A stretch of DNA of 29,573 nt from an uncultured Bifidobacterium sp. (GTDB lineage Bacteria > Actinomycetota > Actinomycetes > Actinomycetales > Bifidobacteriaceae): assembly GCF_959020145.1 (NCBI RefSeq), contig NZ_CAUEQY010000014.1, positions 1 through 29,573 on the forward strand. The letters run 5' to 3'. The notes beneath the pieces are model-generated. The model searched no databases. It was not told the origin of the DNA and saw only the letters and a program-made list of their open reading frames with translations. The position numbers and the translations under genes were made by a program. This document shows, in pieces, positions 1-8,205 of this stretch (position 1 is the first letter of the stretch; each line of letters starts with the position of its first letter).

Positions 1-591
1 GCGTACTACATCATCATGCCGTCCGAGGTCAGCTCCAACCTGGCTCGTTACGATGGCATGCGTTACGGTCTGCGCGTCATGCCGCCGGCGGGCGTTCCTC
101 AGACCGCCGCCAACATGATGGCCTACACTCGTGAAGCCGGTTTCGGCGACGAGGTCAAGCGTCGTATCATTCTTGGCACGTATGCCCTGTCCGCCGGTTA
201 TTACGATGCATGGTACGGTTCCGCACAGAAGGTGCGCACCCTGATCATCGACGATTTCAAGAAGGCTTTCGAGAAGGTCGACGTGCTTGTTGGCCCGACC
301 AGCCCGGTCACCGCATTCAAGTTCGGTGAGAAGACCGAGGATCCGATGGCCATGTACGCCATCGATATCACCACCATTCCGGCCAACCTTGCAGGCGTTC
401 CGGCCATGAGCATTCCTGCTGGTCTGAGCGACGACGGCTTGCCGGTTGGCTTCCAGTTCCTCGCTCCGCAGCAGCGTGACGAGGCCATGTACAAGCCTGC
501 CGCGGCACTTGAGGCGGCTCTCGAGGAAGACTGGAACGGTCCGATCTGGCAGTCCCTGAAGACCCCGTGGCTCGACGGCTTGAACAAGTAG
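1..591 (+). CDS. gatA: Glutamyl-tRNA(Gln)/aspartyl-tRNA(Asn) amidotransferase subunit A, 3' part
   Basis: The frame is open from the first base and ends at TAG 589-591, giving the last 196 residues of a protein usually about 500 long. It begins with AYYIIMPSEVSSNLARYDG, the conserved GatA segment after the catalytic core, followed by DVLVGPTSP and the amidase-signature C-terminal part with AGVPAMSIPAG and GLPVGFQ. GatA is the glutaminase of the GatCAB complex. It releases ammonia from glutamine, which is used to convert mischarged Glu-tRNA(Gln) or Asp-tRNA(Asn) to the correct aminoacyl-tRNA. The Ser-cisSer-Lys triad lies in the missing N-terminal part. gatB follows 25 nt downstream, so the two are surely co-transcribed. 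Family identity is clear. Confidence 0.96.
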   Translation, partial: AYYIIMPSEVSSNLARYDGMRYGLRVMPPAGVPQTAANMMAYTREAGFGDEVKRRIILGTYALSAGYYDAWYGSAQKVRTLIIDDFKKAFEKVDVLVGPTSPVTAFKFGEKTEDPMAMYAIDITTIPANLAGVPAMSIPAGLSDDGLPVGFQFLAPQQRDEAMYKPAAALEAALEEDWNGPIWQSLKTPWLDGLNK

Positions 592-616
592 GAAGCATCG
601 GAGGAAAGAAAACAAA

Positions 617-2113
617 ATGGCTGAAAAGTTGATGAAGTACGCCGATGCCGTCAAGAAGTTCGACCCGGTCATCGGTCTGGAAACCCACGTGGAGCTGTCC
701 ACCACCACGAAGCTGTTCTGCCCGGCCGAAGTCCACTTCGGCGGCGAGCCGAACACCCAGCTCACCCCGGTGAGCCTCGGCCTGCCGGGCTCCCTGCCGG
801 TGGTCAACAAGACCGCCGTCGATTACGCGATCAAGCTGGGTCTCGCCCTGCACTGCGAAATCGCCGAATGGAGCCAGTTCGCCCGTAAGAACTACTTCTA
901 CCCGGACATGCCGCGCGATTACCAGATCTCGCAGTATGACAAGCCGACCAACGGCAACGGCTATCTTGATGTGGAACTTGAAGACGGCACCGTGTTCCGT
1001 GTGCCGATCGAACGCGCCCACATCGAAGACGACGCAGGCAAGAACACCCACGTCGGTGGCGCTGACGGCCGTATCGAAGGCGCTGACCACTCCCTGGTCG
1101 ACTACAACCGTGCAGGCGTTCCGCTGATCGAAATCGTGACCAAGCCGATCGTTGGCGCAGGCGATCGTGCTCCGGAAATCGCCGGTGCCTACATGCGCGC
1201 CATCCGCGACATCGTGCGTGCGCTTAATATTTCCCACGCTCGCATGGAGCAGGGCAACATGCGTGCCGACGTGAACGTGTCGCTGCGCAACAGCCCGTCC
1301 GATCCGTTCGGCACCCGTTCCGAAACCAAGAACGTGAACTCGTTCCGTGGCATCGAGAAGACTATCCAGTACGAGATCCGCCGCCAGGCCGCCATCCTTT
1401 CCGAAGGCGGCGAGATTCTGCAGGAGACCCGCCACTGGGACGAGGCCTCGCAGACCACCGCCGGCGGCCGCGTGAAGTCCGACGCCGACGACTACCGCTA
1501 CTTCCCGGATCCGGATCTGGTGATGCTGCACATCACCAAGGAGCACATCGAAGAGATGAAGGCTCAGATGCCGGAAATGCCGCGCGAGCGCCGCAACCGC
1601 CTGAAGGGCGAGTGGGGCTTCAACGATTTGGAGATGCGTGACGTGCTCAACGCCGACGCTCTGGATCTGCTTGAGGAGACCGTCAAGGCTGGTGCCACCG
1701 CCGCAGGTGCCAAGAAGTGGTGGCTGGGCGAGCTGAGCCGTGAAGCCAACAACAAGGGCGTGAGCCTCGAAGAGCTACCGATCGCTCCGGCCGATGTTGC
1801 TGAGGTTGAGAAGCTGATCGCCGATGGCAAGCTCAACGACAAGCTGGCCAAGCAGACCGTCGCCGGTGTGCTTGCTGGCGAAGGCACTCCGGATGAGGTC
1901 GTCAAGAAGCATGGCTTCCAGGTCGTGTCTGATGACGGCGCTCTCGAAAAGGCCGTGGATGAGGCTCTCGCAGCCAATCCTGACATCGTTGAAAAGCTCA
2001 AGAGCGGCAATATGAAGCCGATGGGCGCCATCATTGGTGCCGTCATGCGTGTCACTCGCGGTCAGGCTGACGCAAAGGCCGTCACCAAGATCGTGATGAG
2101 CAAGATCAAGTAA
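617..2113 (+). CDS. gatB: Glutamyl-tRNA(Gln)/aspartyl-tRNA(Asn) amidotransferase subunit B
   Basis: A 498-residue protein, the normal GatB length. It opens with the family hallmark VIGLETHVELSTTTKLFC and GLPGSLPVVN, then FYPDMPRDYQISQ (residues about 95-107) and MRADVNVSLR. It ends with the helical GatB/YqeY-type tail (ANPDIVEKLKSGN and GAIIGAVMRVTRGQAD). GatB binds the mischarged tRNA and phosphorylates the Glu/Asp side chain before amidation with ammonia channelled from GatA. The ATG at 617 is preceded by GGAGGA at 600-605 and an A-rich spacer. It directly follows gatA, and a strong terminator follows 46 nt after the stop, so gatB is the last gene of the operon. Confidence 0.97.
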   Translation: MAEKLMKYADAVKKFDPVIGLETHVELSTTTKLFCPAEVHFGGEPNTQLTPVSLGLPGSLPVVNKTAVDYAIKLGLALHCEIAEWSQFARKNYFYPDMPRDYQISQYDKPTNGNGYLDVELEDGTVFRVPIERAHIEDDAGKNTHVGGADGRIEGADHSLVDYNRAGVPLIEIVTKPIVGAGDRAPEIAGAYMRAIRDIVRALNISHARMEQGNMRADVNVSLRNSPSDPFGTRSETKNVNSFRGIEKTIQYEIRRQAAILSEGGEILQETRHWDEASQTTAGGRVKSDADDYRYFPDPDLVMLHITKEHIEEMKAQMPEMPRERRNRLKGEWGFNDLEMRDVLNADALDLLEETVKAGATAAGAKKWWLGELSREANNKGVSLEELPIAPADVAEVEKLIADGKLNDKLAKQTVAGVLAGEGTPDEVVKKHGFQVVSDDGALEKAVDEALAANPDIVEKLKSGNMKPMGAIIGAVMRVTRGQADAKAVTKIVMSKIK

Positions 2114-2159
2114 CGTTTACAACGATTGCTGACGATTACAGCCGATTGTTGAATCGCAG

Positions 2160-2202
2160 GAAAACGCACGTTCCAAAAAGCTTGGGACGTGCGTTTTCTT
2201 TT
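2160..2202 (+). terminator. Rho-independent terminator of the gat operon
   Basis: A 15-bp stem with one G-U pair joins 2160-2174 (GAAAACGCACGTTCC) to 2184-2198 (GGGACGTGCGTTTTC). The loop is 9 nt and the sequence continues T-rich to 2202. It lies 46 nt after the gatB stop. Confidence 0.9.
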
Positions 2203-2337
2203 CGTTATTCCGGAAAAGGGATTTCAAAGAAAGAGAATACATAATCGCGAAGCGCATTTTCTTACGATTGCCGACATGTCCTTCAACATCAGGTTATGCT
2301 GGTAGAGGAATATGTACAGCGATTGCCGCCGCGCGGA

Positions 2338-2377
2338 TTCACAGCTGACATACAGTCGGGTACAATACCCTCGGTAT
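2338..2377 (+). promoter_or_regulatory. Promoter of the acetyltransferase gene with overlapping palindrome
   Basis: The -35 candidate TTCACA (2338-2343) and -10 TACAAT (2361-2366) are exactly 17 bp apart. A small inverted repeat, ATACC-CTC-GGTAT (2365-2377), overlaps the end of the -10 and covers the expected start site, as an operator would. The same 9-mer TACCCTCGG recurs in a palindrome before the oxidoreductase gene at 4098. Confidence 0.6.
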
Positions 2378-2423
2378 GGGTGCGGCGACGGTCGTGCCTG
2401 CAATGATGTAGGGGACAGGAATA

Positions 2424-3527
2424 ATGCCAGAACAAGTTGAGGCTGCGACACAGGAGCAGTTGGACCAGCAGTCGCGTGAATTGCCGGATCTCATCGTCAT
2501 TCCGTCTATCAAGGGCGAGATGGTGCATCTGCGTCCGTCCGTGATCGAAGATCTTGAACGTATGGACGCCATTGGGGCGTACATCGGCGCTTCCGGAATC
2601 ACCGGCAAGGATCGGGTTGCCGAGCGTGGCGCGGTGCATGCGTGGGTGCGTCGTTCCGTGGCATGGTCCCAAGGCGAAACGCCGACCGAATCCGGTGTGG
2701 GGGATCCGGAGTCGCGTCGCACGATCGCATGGTCCATCATCACCGAAGCCGACCATGATGGCGATGGCGAGATCGATGCCGCGAATTCCGACAATGTGAT
2801 TGGCATGATTTTCCTGATCGATATTGACGGTTGGGCTCGTTCCGCGCGCATTCAGGTGGTGCTTGGCAAGGATTACCGCGGCCGTGGCTATTCGCGTGAC
2901 ATCATGCCGCGCGTGATGACGTACGGACTTGCGCCGGAACCGGCAGGCCTTGGCATGCATCGCATTTGGGTTGCCGTGCCCGAGCAGAACACGCGTTCCG
3001 TGTCCGTGTACCAGTCGTTGGGATTCGTGCCGTCCGGTCGTTCGCGCGACGCCTTGTGGAACGCTTCGCAGAACCGTTACCAGGATCTGATCGTTATGGA
3101 CACGCTGGTTGACGAGTTCGACCCGATCCGTTCGCTTGACGCGTTCGGCATGCATGTGATCGAAGATAATCCGGGCGTCAAGGAAGCGTTGAGCGCGCGC
3201 GAGCATTCCATTGCCATCCGACTGAATGAGAAGAATGCTTCGAAGCATGATGCGGAAGGTACGGATGTCAACGATGCCGCGGCAGCTGCGCAATCCGTGC
3301 AGAAAGCTTCTTCCGATGGTGCTGGTGACGTGGCCGAGGCTGTGCGGAAGGACGCGGAAGGCGCGGAACCTGCGCGACAAAGCGAGCATGATGATCGCAA
3401 GTCCGTTACTGGCGATGCCGATGCCGAAAACAGCTGGCCGTACACGGCGGGCGAGCGTAAGACGTCGAAGGAAGCTTGGTGGCGCACGCTTGGTCGTGGT
3501 CGCAAGCGCGATACGGAAGGTAAGTGA
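2424..3527 (+). CDS. GNAT-family acetyltransferase (RimJ/RimL-like) with long charged tail
   Basis: A 367-residue protein. Residues about 25-235 form a GNAT fold. The acetyl-CoA binding motif is visible as GKDYRGRGYSRDIM (about 148-161), followed by the late-strand segment HRIWVAVPEQNTRSVSVYQSLGF typical of the RimJ/RimL subgroup that acetylates protein N-termini or small molecules. The substrate cannot be read from the sequence. The last 110 or so residues are low-complexity, rich in Ala, Asp, Glu, Ser and Lys, and end in a basic Trp-containing stretch (EAWWRTLGRGRKR). This tail is probably disordered. The ATG at 2424 follows GGGGACAGG. The stop overlaps the start of the next gene by one base (TGATG), so the two genes are translationally coupled. 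Confidence 0.85.
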   Translation: MPEQVEAATQEQLDQQSRELPDLIVIPSIKGEMVHLRPSVIEDLERMDAIGAYIGASGITGKDRVAERGAVHAWVRRSVAWSQGETPTESGVGDPESRRTIAWSIITEADHDGDGEIDAANSDNVIGMIFLIDIDGWARSARIQVVLGKDYRGRGYSRDIMPRVMTYGLAPEPAGLGMHRIWVAVPEQNTRSVSVYQSLGFVPSGRSRDALWNASQNRYQDLIVMDTLVDEFDPIRSLDAFGMHVIEDNPGVKEALSAREHSIAIRLNEKNASKHDAEGTDVNDAAAAAQSVQKASSDGAGDVAEAVRKDAEGAEPARQSEHDDRKSVTGDADAENSWPYTAGERKTSKEAWWRTLGRGRKRDTEGK

Positions 3528-3838
3528 TGAGCGCCGAGGATCTCGATAATTACGAAACCGACGCGGAACTGGCTCTGTATAAGGAGTATCGCGACGTAAT
3601 CAAGCTGTTTACGTATGTTGTTGAAACGGAACGTCGCTTTTATTTGGCGAATAAAGTCGATTTCAATGTGCGTTCCGCAGGCCAGGACGTGTATTTCGAC
3701 GTGCGCCTGACTGATGCTTGGGTGTGGGACGTCTATCGTTCCAGTCGTTTCGTCAAGAACGTGCGTATCGTCACGTTCAAGGATGTCAATGTTGAGGAAG
3801 TGCAGAAAACCGATATTGACATTCCTGATTCCATCTAG
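3527..3838 (+). CDS. DUF2469 family protein
   Basis: A 103-residue soluble protein that closely fits the actinobacterial DUF2469 family. It starts MSAEDLDNYETDAELALYKE and contains YRDVIKLFTYVVETERRFYL, then VYFDVRLTDAWVWDVYR and FVKNVRIVTFKDVNVEE. The family is conserved across Actinobacteria and its molecular role is not established. The ATG at 3527 shares one base with the stop of the acetyltransferase gene and has GGAAGG at 3515-3520 as ribosome binding site. A GTG at 3524 would add one residue. Co-transcription with the upstream gene is very likely, but a shared function is only an inference. Confidence 0.9.
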   Translation: MSAEDLDNYETDAELALYKEYRDVIKLFTYVVETERRFYLANKVDFNVRSAGQDVYFDVRLTDAWVWDVYRSSRFVKNVRIVTFKDVNVEEVQKTDIDIPDSI

Positions 3839-3842
3839 CTGC

Positions 3843-3902
3843 GCAGTTGCCGGTCACGCGGTTGCCAGCTGTGCGGTTGCTGGTCGCGTAGTTGGATTGC
3901 GT
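3843..3902. repeat. Imperfect 15-bp tandem repeat, about 4 units
   Basis: Directly after the DUF2469 stop, four 15-bp units start at 3843, 3858, 3873 and 3888 (GCAGTTGCCGGTCAC, GCGGTTGCCAGCTGT, GCGGTTGCTGGTCGC and a diverged GTAGTTGGATTGCGT). The surrounding 260-nt gap (3839-4097) holds no convincing gene and no clear terminator. Confidence 0.5.
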
Positions 3903-4045
3903 AATGTGGTTGCGCGCTTTGGCCTCGCAGTCGGGTCGTGCATCGGCCGGTTTGATGATTGCGTTTTGCATGATGCGATAGCCGTATATCCGGCTGACTT
4001 GGCTTGATTTTGTAAGCATTCGCACAAGTTGCGGTGTTCGTTTCC

Positions 4046-4062
4046 CTACCCTCGGGTAGACT
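4046..4062 (+). promoter_or_regulatory. Candidate -10 element with overlapping palindrome upstream of the FAD oxidoreductase
   Basis: The palindrome CTACCC-TC-GGGTAG (4046-4059) overlaps a TAGACT hexamer (4057-4062). The same hexamer serves as the presumed -10 of valS, nth and the solute-binding protein gene. The 35-nt stretch after it carries the ribosome binding site AAGGAG (4084-4089) before the GTG start. No good -35 is visible. Confidence 0.45.
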
Positions 4063-4097
4063 ATCAGGGATTTTTGTTTTCATAAGGAGACCTCAAA

Positions 4098-5687
4098 GTG
4101 ACGCAAAAGCAATCCGTGGTGATTATCGGCGGTGGCCCTGCAGGCCTGACTGCCGCTTGGGAGCTCGTCAAGGACGGTGGCTCCGAGAACTACGACGTGA
4201 CTGTGTTGGAAGCGACCCGCGAATTCGGCGGCATCTCCCGCACCGTCAAGCATGATGGCAACCGTATGGATATTGGCGGCCATCGTTTCTTCTCGAAGGA
4301 CGAACGCATCATGGATTGGTGGAAGGGGGTCCTGCCGCTGCAGGGCGCGCCAAGCTATGATGACAAGAAGCTCGGTCGCGAGCACGATATGGAACCGGGC
4401 GGACCGGATCCGGAAGTCGAAGACAAGGTGATGCTTAAGCGTCATCGCGTGTCTCGTATTTACTGGAACCGCCACTTCTTTGACTACCCGATTTCCCTGA
4501 GCGCCAACACGTTGAAGGCCATGGGTCCGAAGCTTACGCTTGTTGCCGGCTTCAGCTACCTGAAGTCCATGGTGCACAAGCTGCCGGAAGACAATCTGGA
4601 GAACTTCTACATCAATCGTTTCGGCCGCAAGCTGTATTCCATGTTCTTCGAGGGGTACACCGAGAAGCTGTGGGGTCGCCATCCGTCCCAGATTTCCGCC
4701 GATTGGGGTGCGCAGCGCGTCAAGGGCCTGAGCATTATGGGCGTGCTGAAGAACGCGTTCCAGAAGCTCCTGCCGAAGAAGCGCAGCAATGCTGAGGTTG
4801 AAACCTCGCTGATTGAGGAATTCTGGTATCCGAAGTATGGTCCGGGCCAGCTGTGGGAAACCGTCGAGGCCAACTGCGAGGCCGCGGGCGTGAAGGTCAT
4901 CACCGACGCGAACGTGGTGGAGATTCGCCAGGCCGACGGCAAGATCGCATCCGTGGTATATGAGGATTCCGAAGGCAACCGCACCGAAATGGCCGCGGAC
5001 GACTTCATCTCCTCCATGCCCGTCAAGGATCTCATCAACGCCGTGGACGCTTCCAGCCAGCCCGCGCCGAAGGACATGACCGAAATCGCCAACGGCCTGC
5101 CGTACCGCGACTTCGTGACCGTTGGTCTGCTCGTCAAGCACCTGCGCCTGTCGAACACCACCGACATTCCCACCCTCGGCAACCCGCCGATCGTGCCTGA
5201 TTGCTGGATTTACGTGCAGGATCCGGGCTACAAGGTCGGCCGTTTGCAGATCTTCAACAACTGGAGCCCGTACCTGGTCAAGGACGTTGACAACACCGTG
5301 TGGATCGGTCTTGAATACTTCTGCGAAGAAGGCGATTCCTTCTGGAACATGTCTGACGAGGAAGCGAAGAAGTTCGCCATCCAGGAGCTTACGCGCATGC
5401 AGATCATCAACGGTCCGCAAGACGTGATCGACTCCCATCGTGAGCGCGTGAAGAAGGCGTATCCGGCATATTTTGACACCTACGATCGCATGCCTGAGCT
5501 CGTGGAATACCTCGATTCCTTCGGCAATCTGTATTGCGTCGGCCGCAACGGCCAGCATCGTTACAACAACATGGATCATTCCATGGCCACCGCAATCGAG
5601 GCCGTCGGCAATATCAAGAACGGCAAGACGTCCAAGAAGAACGTATGGTCCGTCAATACCGACAAGAGCTATCACGAGGAAAAGTAG
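4098..5687 (+). CDS. FAD-dependent oxidoreductase of the amine-oxidase/UDP-galactopyranose-mutase-like superfamily
   Basis: A 529-residue protein with an N-terminal dinucleotide-binding motif VVIIGGGPAGLTAAWEL (residues about 7-23), the second FAD motif GGISRTVKHDGNRMDIGGHRFF (about 44-65), and a C-terminal FAD-contact segment with YCVGRNGQHRYNNMDHSM. It belongs to the superfamily of amine oxidases, HemY and Glf. At 529 residues it is much longer than UDP-galactopyranose mutase (about 370-390), so a Glf name would be unsafe even though EGYTEKLWGRHPSQIS resembles that group. The substrate is unknown, and cell-envelope sugar or lipid chemistry is one possibility. GTG at 4098 is the start, with AAGGAG 8 nt upstream. 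It is a single-gene unit closed by the hairpin at 5732-5771. Confidence 0.8.
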   Translation: MTQKQSVVIIGGGPAGLTAAWELVKDGGSENYDVTVLEATREFGGISRTVKHDGNRMDIGGHRFFSKDERIMDWWKGVLPLQGAPSYDDKKLGREHDMEPGGPDPEVEDKVMLKRHRVSRIYWNRHFFDYPISLSANTLKAMGPKLTLVAGFSYLKSMVHKLPEDNLENFYINRFGRKLYSMFFEGYTEKLWGRHPSQISADWGAQRVKGLSIMGVLKNAFQKLLPKKRSNAEVETSLIEEFWYPKYGPGQLWETVEANCEAAGVKVITDANVVEIRQADGKIASVVYEDSEGNRTEMAADDFISSMPVKDLINAVDASSQPAPKDMTEIANGLPYRDFVTVGLLVKHLRLSNTTDIPTLGNPPIVPDCWIYVQDPGYKVGRLQIFNNWSPYLVKDVDNTVWIGLEYFCEEGDSFWNMSDEEAKKFAIQELTRMQIINGPQDVIDSHRERVKKAYPAYFDTYDRMPELVEYLDSFGNLYCVGRNGQHRYNNMDHSMATAIEAVGNIKNGKTSKKNVWSVNTDKSYHEEK

Positions 5688-5731
5688 GTTCCGGCAAGAC
5701 CTGCACCTGTTGCTGTAAAGCATGTGGTAAA

Positions 5732-5771
5732 GCGAAAGACCCGTCATGTGATCGCATGGCGGGTCTTTCGC
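5732..5771 (+). terminator. Terminator hairpin after the FAD oxidoreductase
   Basis: GCGAAAGACCCG (5732-5743) pairs perfectly with CGGGTCTTTCGC (5760-5771), and the inner CATG/CATG extends the stem to about 17 bp around a 6-nt loop. The tail after the stem is only weakly T-rich, so Rho may help. Confidence 0.75.
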
Positions 5772-5837
5772 ATTGTGATTTGCGATTTGTCATTGACTTG
5801 AATGCTTGATTGGCATGAATACGTTGGCACGCCTACG

Positions 5838-5866
5838 TTGCGTTGGTCTGGATGACGTTGTATGGT
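5838..5866 (+). promoter_or_regulatory. Candidate rho promoter
   Basis: TTGCGT (5838-5843) and TATGGT (5861-5866) are 17 bp apart. The predicted start near 5873 leaves an untranslated leader of about 115 nt before the rho GTG. rho is autoregulated in several bacteria, but no specific site could be identified in this leader. Confidence 0.5.
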
Positions 5867-5986
5867 TAGGGAAGTTCGAAAACCGTGATATTTCGCGGCG
5901 GACTTTCAGTGGCGGAAATTTCCGTATCTCTTTTTACAGCTGTTGCAGGCGTGTGCTTGCGAAAGCTAGGGGAAAGGCAAAAACCA

Positions 5987-8137
5987 GTGGCAACCAGCCC
6001 GAATCTTGAAGACATGAAACTGCCTGAGCTCAAGGAGCTCGCCAAGCAGATGGGCCTTCGTGGCACCTCCACCATGCGTAAGCCGGAACTTATCGCGACG
6101 CTTCAGGCCGCTCGTTCCGGCGGTGAAGCGCCTGCCGGTGTGACCGTGCGAGCTCCGAAGTCCGCTGCACCGGCCGCTCCGGTGGCTCCTGCTGAAGCCC
6201 AAACCGCAGACGCTGAGGTCGCGGCGAACACGGCTGAGGAATCCGGCAAGTCCAACGAGGCTGCCGAAAGCAAAGCCAACGAGGCTGAGCAGTCCGAAAA
6301 GCAGACGGCCAAAACCGTTAGGAAGACCCTTGCCGGACGTGCTGATAGCGCTGAGCGTGCGGAGCGCTCCGAACAGACGGAACGTGCCGAGCGCACCGAG
6401 CGTGCTGACCGTCGCAAGCAGGCTGAGGCTCCGACGAGCGAGGAGGCGGCCGATGTCATGGCCGCGGTGAACGCCCTGGACAGCATCGATGAGGCTCCGA
6501 AGCGCCGTCGCCGCCGTGATGCGGACGCTGCCACCGATCTGCTGGCCGAACTGGGATTGGACGATGCTTCGCCGAAGCAGGATGATCGTCGTCGCCATCG
6601 TAAGGATGATGCGTCCGACGTTGAGCCGCGCCGTCGCCGTCGTGCGGTGGAAGGGCCGAAGGATGAGGACGTTGTGCGCGATCTTGATGACATTCTCGCC
6701 ACGTTGCCTTCGCAGGGCAGTGATGATGACGAACGTCGTGACGAGGCTGAAGACGGTGATTTCGCGCGTCGTGGTCGCGGTCGCGTCAGCGATAGGGGTG
6801 ACCGCGTGGATCGTCGTGGCCGTCGCCTGCGTGGCCGTGACCGCGATTATGACGAGCGTGACGAGCGTCGTGGCCGTACCGGCGACCGTAACAATGATCG
6901 CAACGAGCGTAACGATCGCGTCGAGCGCAACGAGCGCACGGATCGCAATGTTGAACGCGAACAGCGTCACGAGGAGCCGAAAGAGGATCTCGTGCCTGTC
7001 GCGGGCATCGTCGACGTGCTCGATTCCTACGCTTTCGTGCGTACCTCCGGCTATTTGCCGGGTCCGAACGACGTGTACGTTTCCATGGGCCAGGTCAAGA
7101 AGTATGGGCTGCGCAAGGGTGATGCCGTGCACGGTTCCATCCGTACCCCGCGTGAGGGCGACCGCCGCAACCAGCGTCAGAAGTTCGTGCCGCTGCAGTC
7201 CATCGACTCCATCAACGGCATGAGCGTCGAGGAAGCGCAGCATCGTCCGCAGTTCAGCAAGCTCACCCCGCTGTATCCGCAGGAACGCCTGAAGCAGGAG
7301 ACCACGCCGAACAAGCTCACCGGCCGCCTCATCGACATCGTGGCGCCGATCGGCAAGGGCCAGCGTGGCCTGATCGTGTCTCCGCCGAAGGCCGGCAAGA
7401 CCATCACCCTGCAGAACATCGCCAACGCGATCGCCACCAACAATCCGGAAGTCCACCTGATGGTCGTCCTCGTGGACGAACGTCCGGAGGAAGTCACCGA
7501 CATGGAACGCACGGTGCAGGGCGAGGTCATCTCCTCCACCTTCGACCGTCCGGCCTCCGACCACACCACCGTCGCCGAACTCGCCATCGAACGCGCGAAG
7601 CGTCTCGTGGAGCTTGGCCAGGACGTGGTGGTGCTGCTTGATTCCATGACCCGTCTGGCCCGTGCCTACAACATCGCCGCTCCGGCTTCCGGCCGTATTC
7701 TTTCCGGTGGTGTGGATGCCCAGGCGTTGTACCCACCGAAGAAGTTCTTCGGTGCCGCTCGTAACATCGAAAACGGCGGCTCTCTGACCATCATCTCCTC
7801 CGCACTGGTGGAAACCGGCTCCAAGATGGACGAGGTGATTTTCGAGGAGTTCAAGGGCACCGGCAACATGGAGCTGCGCCTGAGCCGCGAACTGGCAGAC
7901 AAGCGCCTGTTCCCGGCCATCGACGTGAACGCTTCCGGCACCCGTCGCGAGGAACTCATCACCGATCCGCAGGAGCTGCCGATCATCTACCGTCTGCGTC
8001 GTCTGCTTGGCGGTCTGGAGCCTGAGCAGGCTTACCAGACGCTTGTGCCGCGTCTGAAGAAGACCGCGACCAACCGTGATTTCATGGCGTCGCTGATCCA
8101 GCAGAGCGGCAATACCGCGAATAACGGCAACAGCTAA
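5987..8137 (+). CDS. rho: Transcription termination factor Rho with long disordered insert
   Basis: Rho is the hexameric RNA helicase that ends transcription. The start is GTG 5987, with AGGGGAAAGG 9 nt upstream, giving 716 residues against about 420 in E. coli. Order of parts: an N-terminal Rho_N helix bundle (LPELKELAKQMGLRGTSTMRKPELI, about 10-40); a low-complexity insert of roughly 290 residues, first Ala/Glu-rich, then Arg/Asp/Asn/Glu-rich with RxxRxxR repeats; the cold-shock-like RNA-binding domain from about 332; and the ATPase with Walker A SPPKAGKT (about 465-472), Walker B VVVLLDSMTRLAR (about 545-557) and the C-terminal ring segment RLFPAIDVNASGTRREE. Actinobacterial Rho proteins are known to carry such inserts, which can widen RNA binding. 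It is monocistronic, with two hairpins downstream. Confidence 0.97.
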   Translation: MATSPNLEDMKLPELKELAKQMGLRGTSTMRKPELIATLQAARSGGEAPAGVTVRAPKSAAPAAPVAPAEAQTADAEVAANTAEESGKSNEAAESKANEAEQSEKQTAKTVRKTLAGRADSAERAERSEQTERAERTERADRRKQAEAPTSEEAADVMAAVNALDSIDEAPKRRRRRDADAATDLLAELGLDDASPKQDDRRRHRKDDASDVEPRRRRRAVEGPKDEDVVRDLDDILATLPSQGSDDDERRDEAEDGDFARRGRGRVSDRGDRVDRRGRRLRGRDRDYDERDERRGRTGDRNNDRNERNDRVERNERTDRNVEREQRHEEPKEDLVPVAGIVDVLDSYAFVRTSGYLPGPNDVYVSMGQVKKYGLRKGDAVHGSIRTPREGDRRNQRQKFVPLQSIDSINGMSVEEAQHRPQFSKLTPLYPQERLKQETTPNKLTGRLIDIVAPIGKGQRGLIVSPPKAGKTITLQNIANAIATNNPEVHLMVVLVDERPEEVTDMERTVQGEVISSTFDRPASDHTTVAELAIERAKRLVELGQDVVVLLDSMTRLARAYNIAAPASGRILSGGVDAQALYPPKKFFGAARNIENGGSLTIISSALVETGSKMDEVIFEEFKGTGNMELRLSRELADKRLFPAIDVNASGTRREELITDPQELPIIYRLRRLLGGLEPEQAYQTLVPRLKKTATNRDFMASLIQQSGNTANNGNS

Positions 8138-8205
8138 TCGCAGGTAATCGCAATCTGCGGTTACGCATCCAAGGGTCGTATGACAATCGCCATGCGGCCC
8201 TTTTG
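8135..8205 (+). terminator. Double hairpin terminator after rho
   Basis: The first hairpin starts inside the stop codon, with TAATCGCAG (8135-8143) pairing CTGCGGTTA (8155-8163). The second is the stronger one, AAGGGTCGTATG (8171-8182) with CATGCGGCCCTT (8191-8202, two G-U pairs), followed by TTGTTT. Confidence 0.85.

Noticed and set aside
3714..4007. 97-codon plus-strand frame overlapping the DUF2469 gene end
   Set aside because: It has no ribosome binding site, and much of its sequence is the translated 15-bp tandem repeat.
4098..5687. UDP-galactopyranose mutase (glf)
   Set aside because: The protein is about 140 residues longer than Glf, and the similarity seen is mainly in shared FAD-binding motifs, so only the superfamily is named.
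4080..5747. 555-codon open frame on the minus strand opposite the FAD oxidoreductase
   Set aside because: A shadow frame, and it would run through the plus-strand terminator. The plus-strand product has clear FAD motifs.
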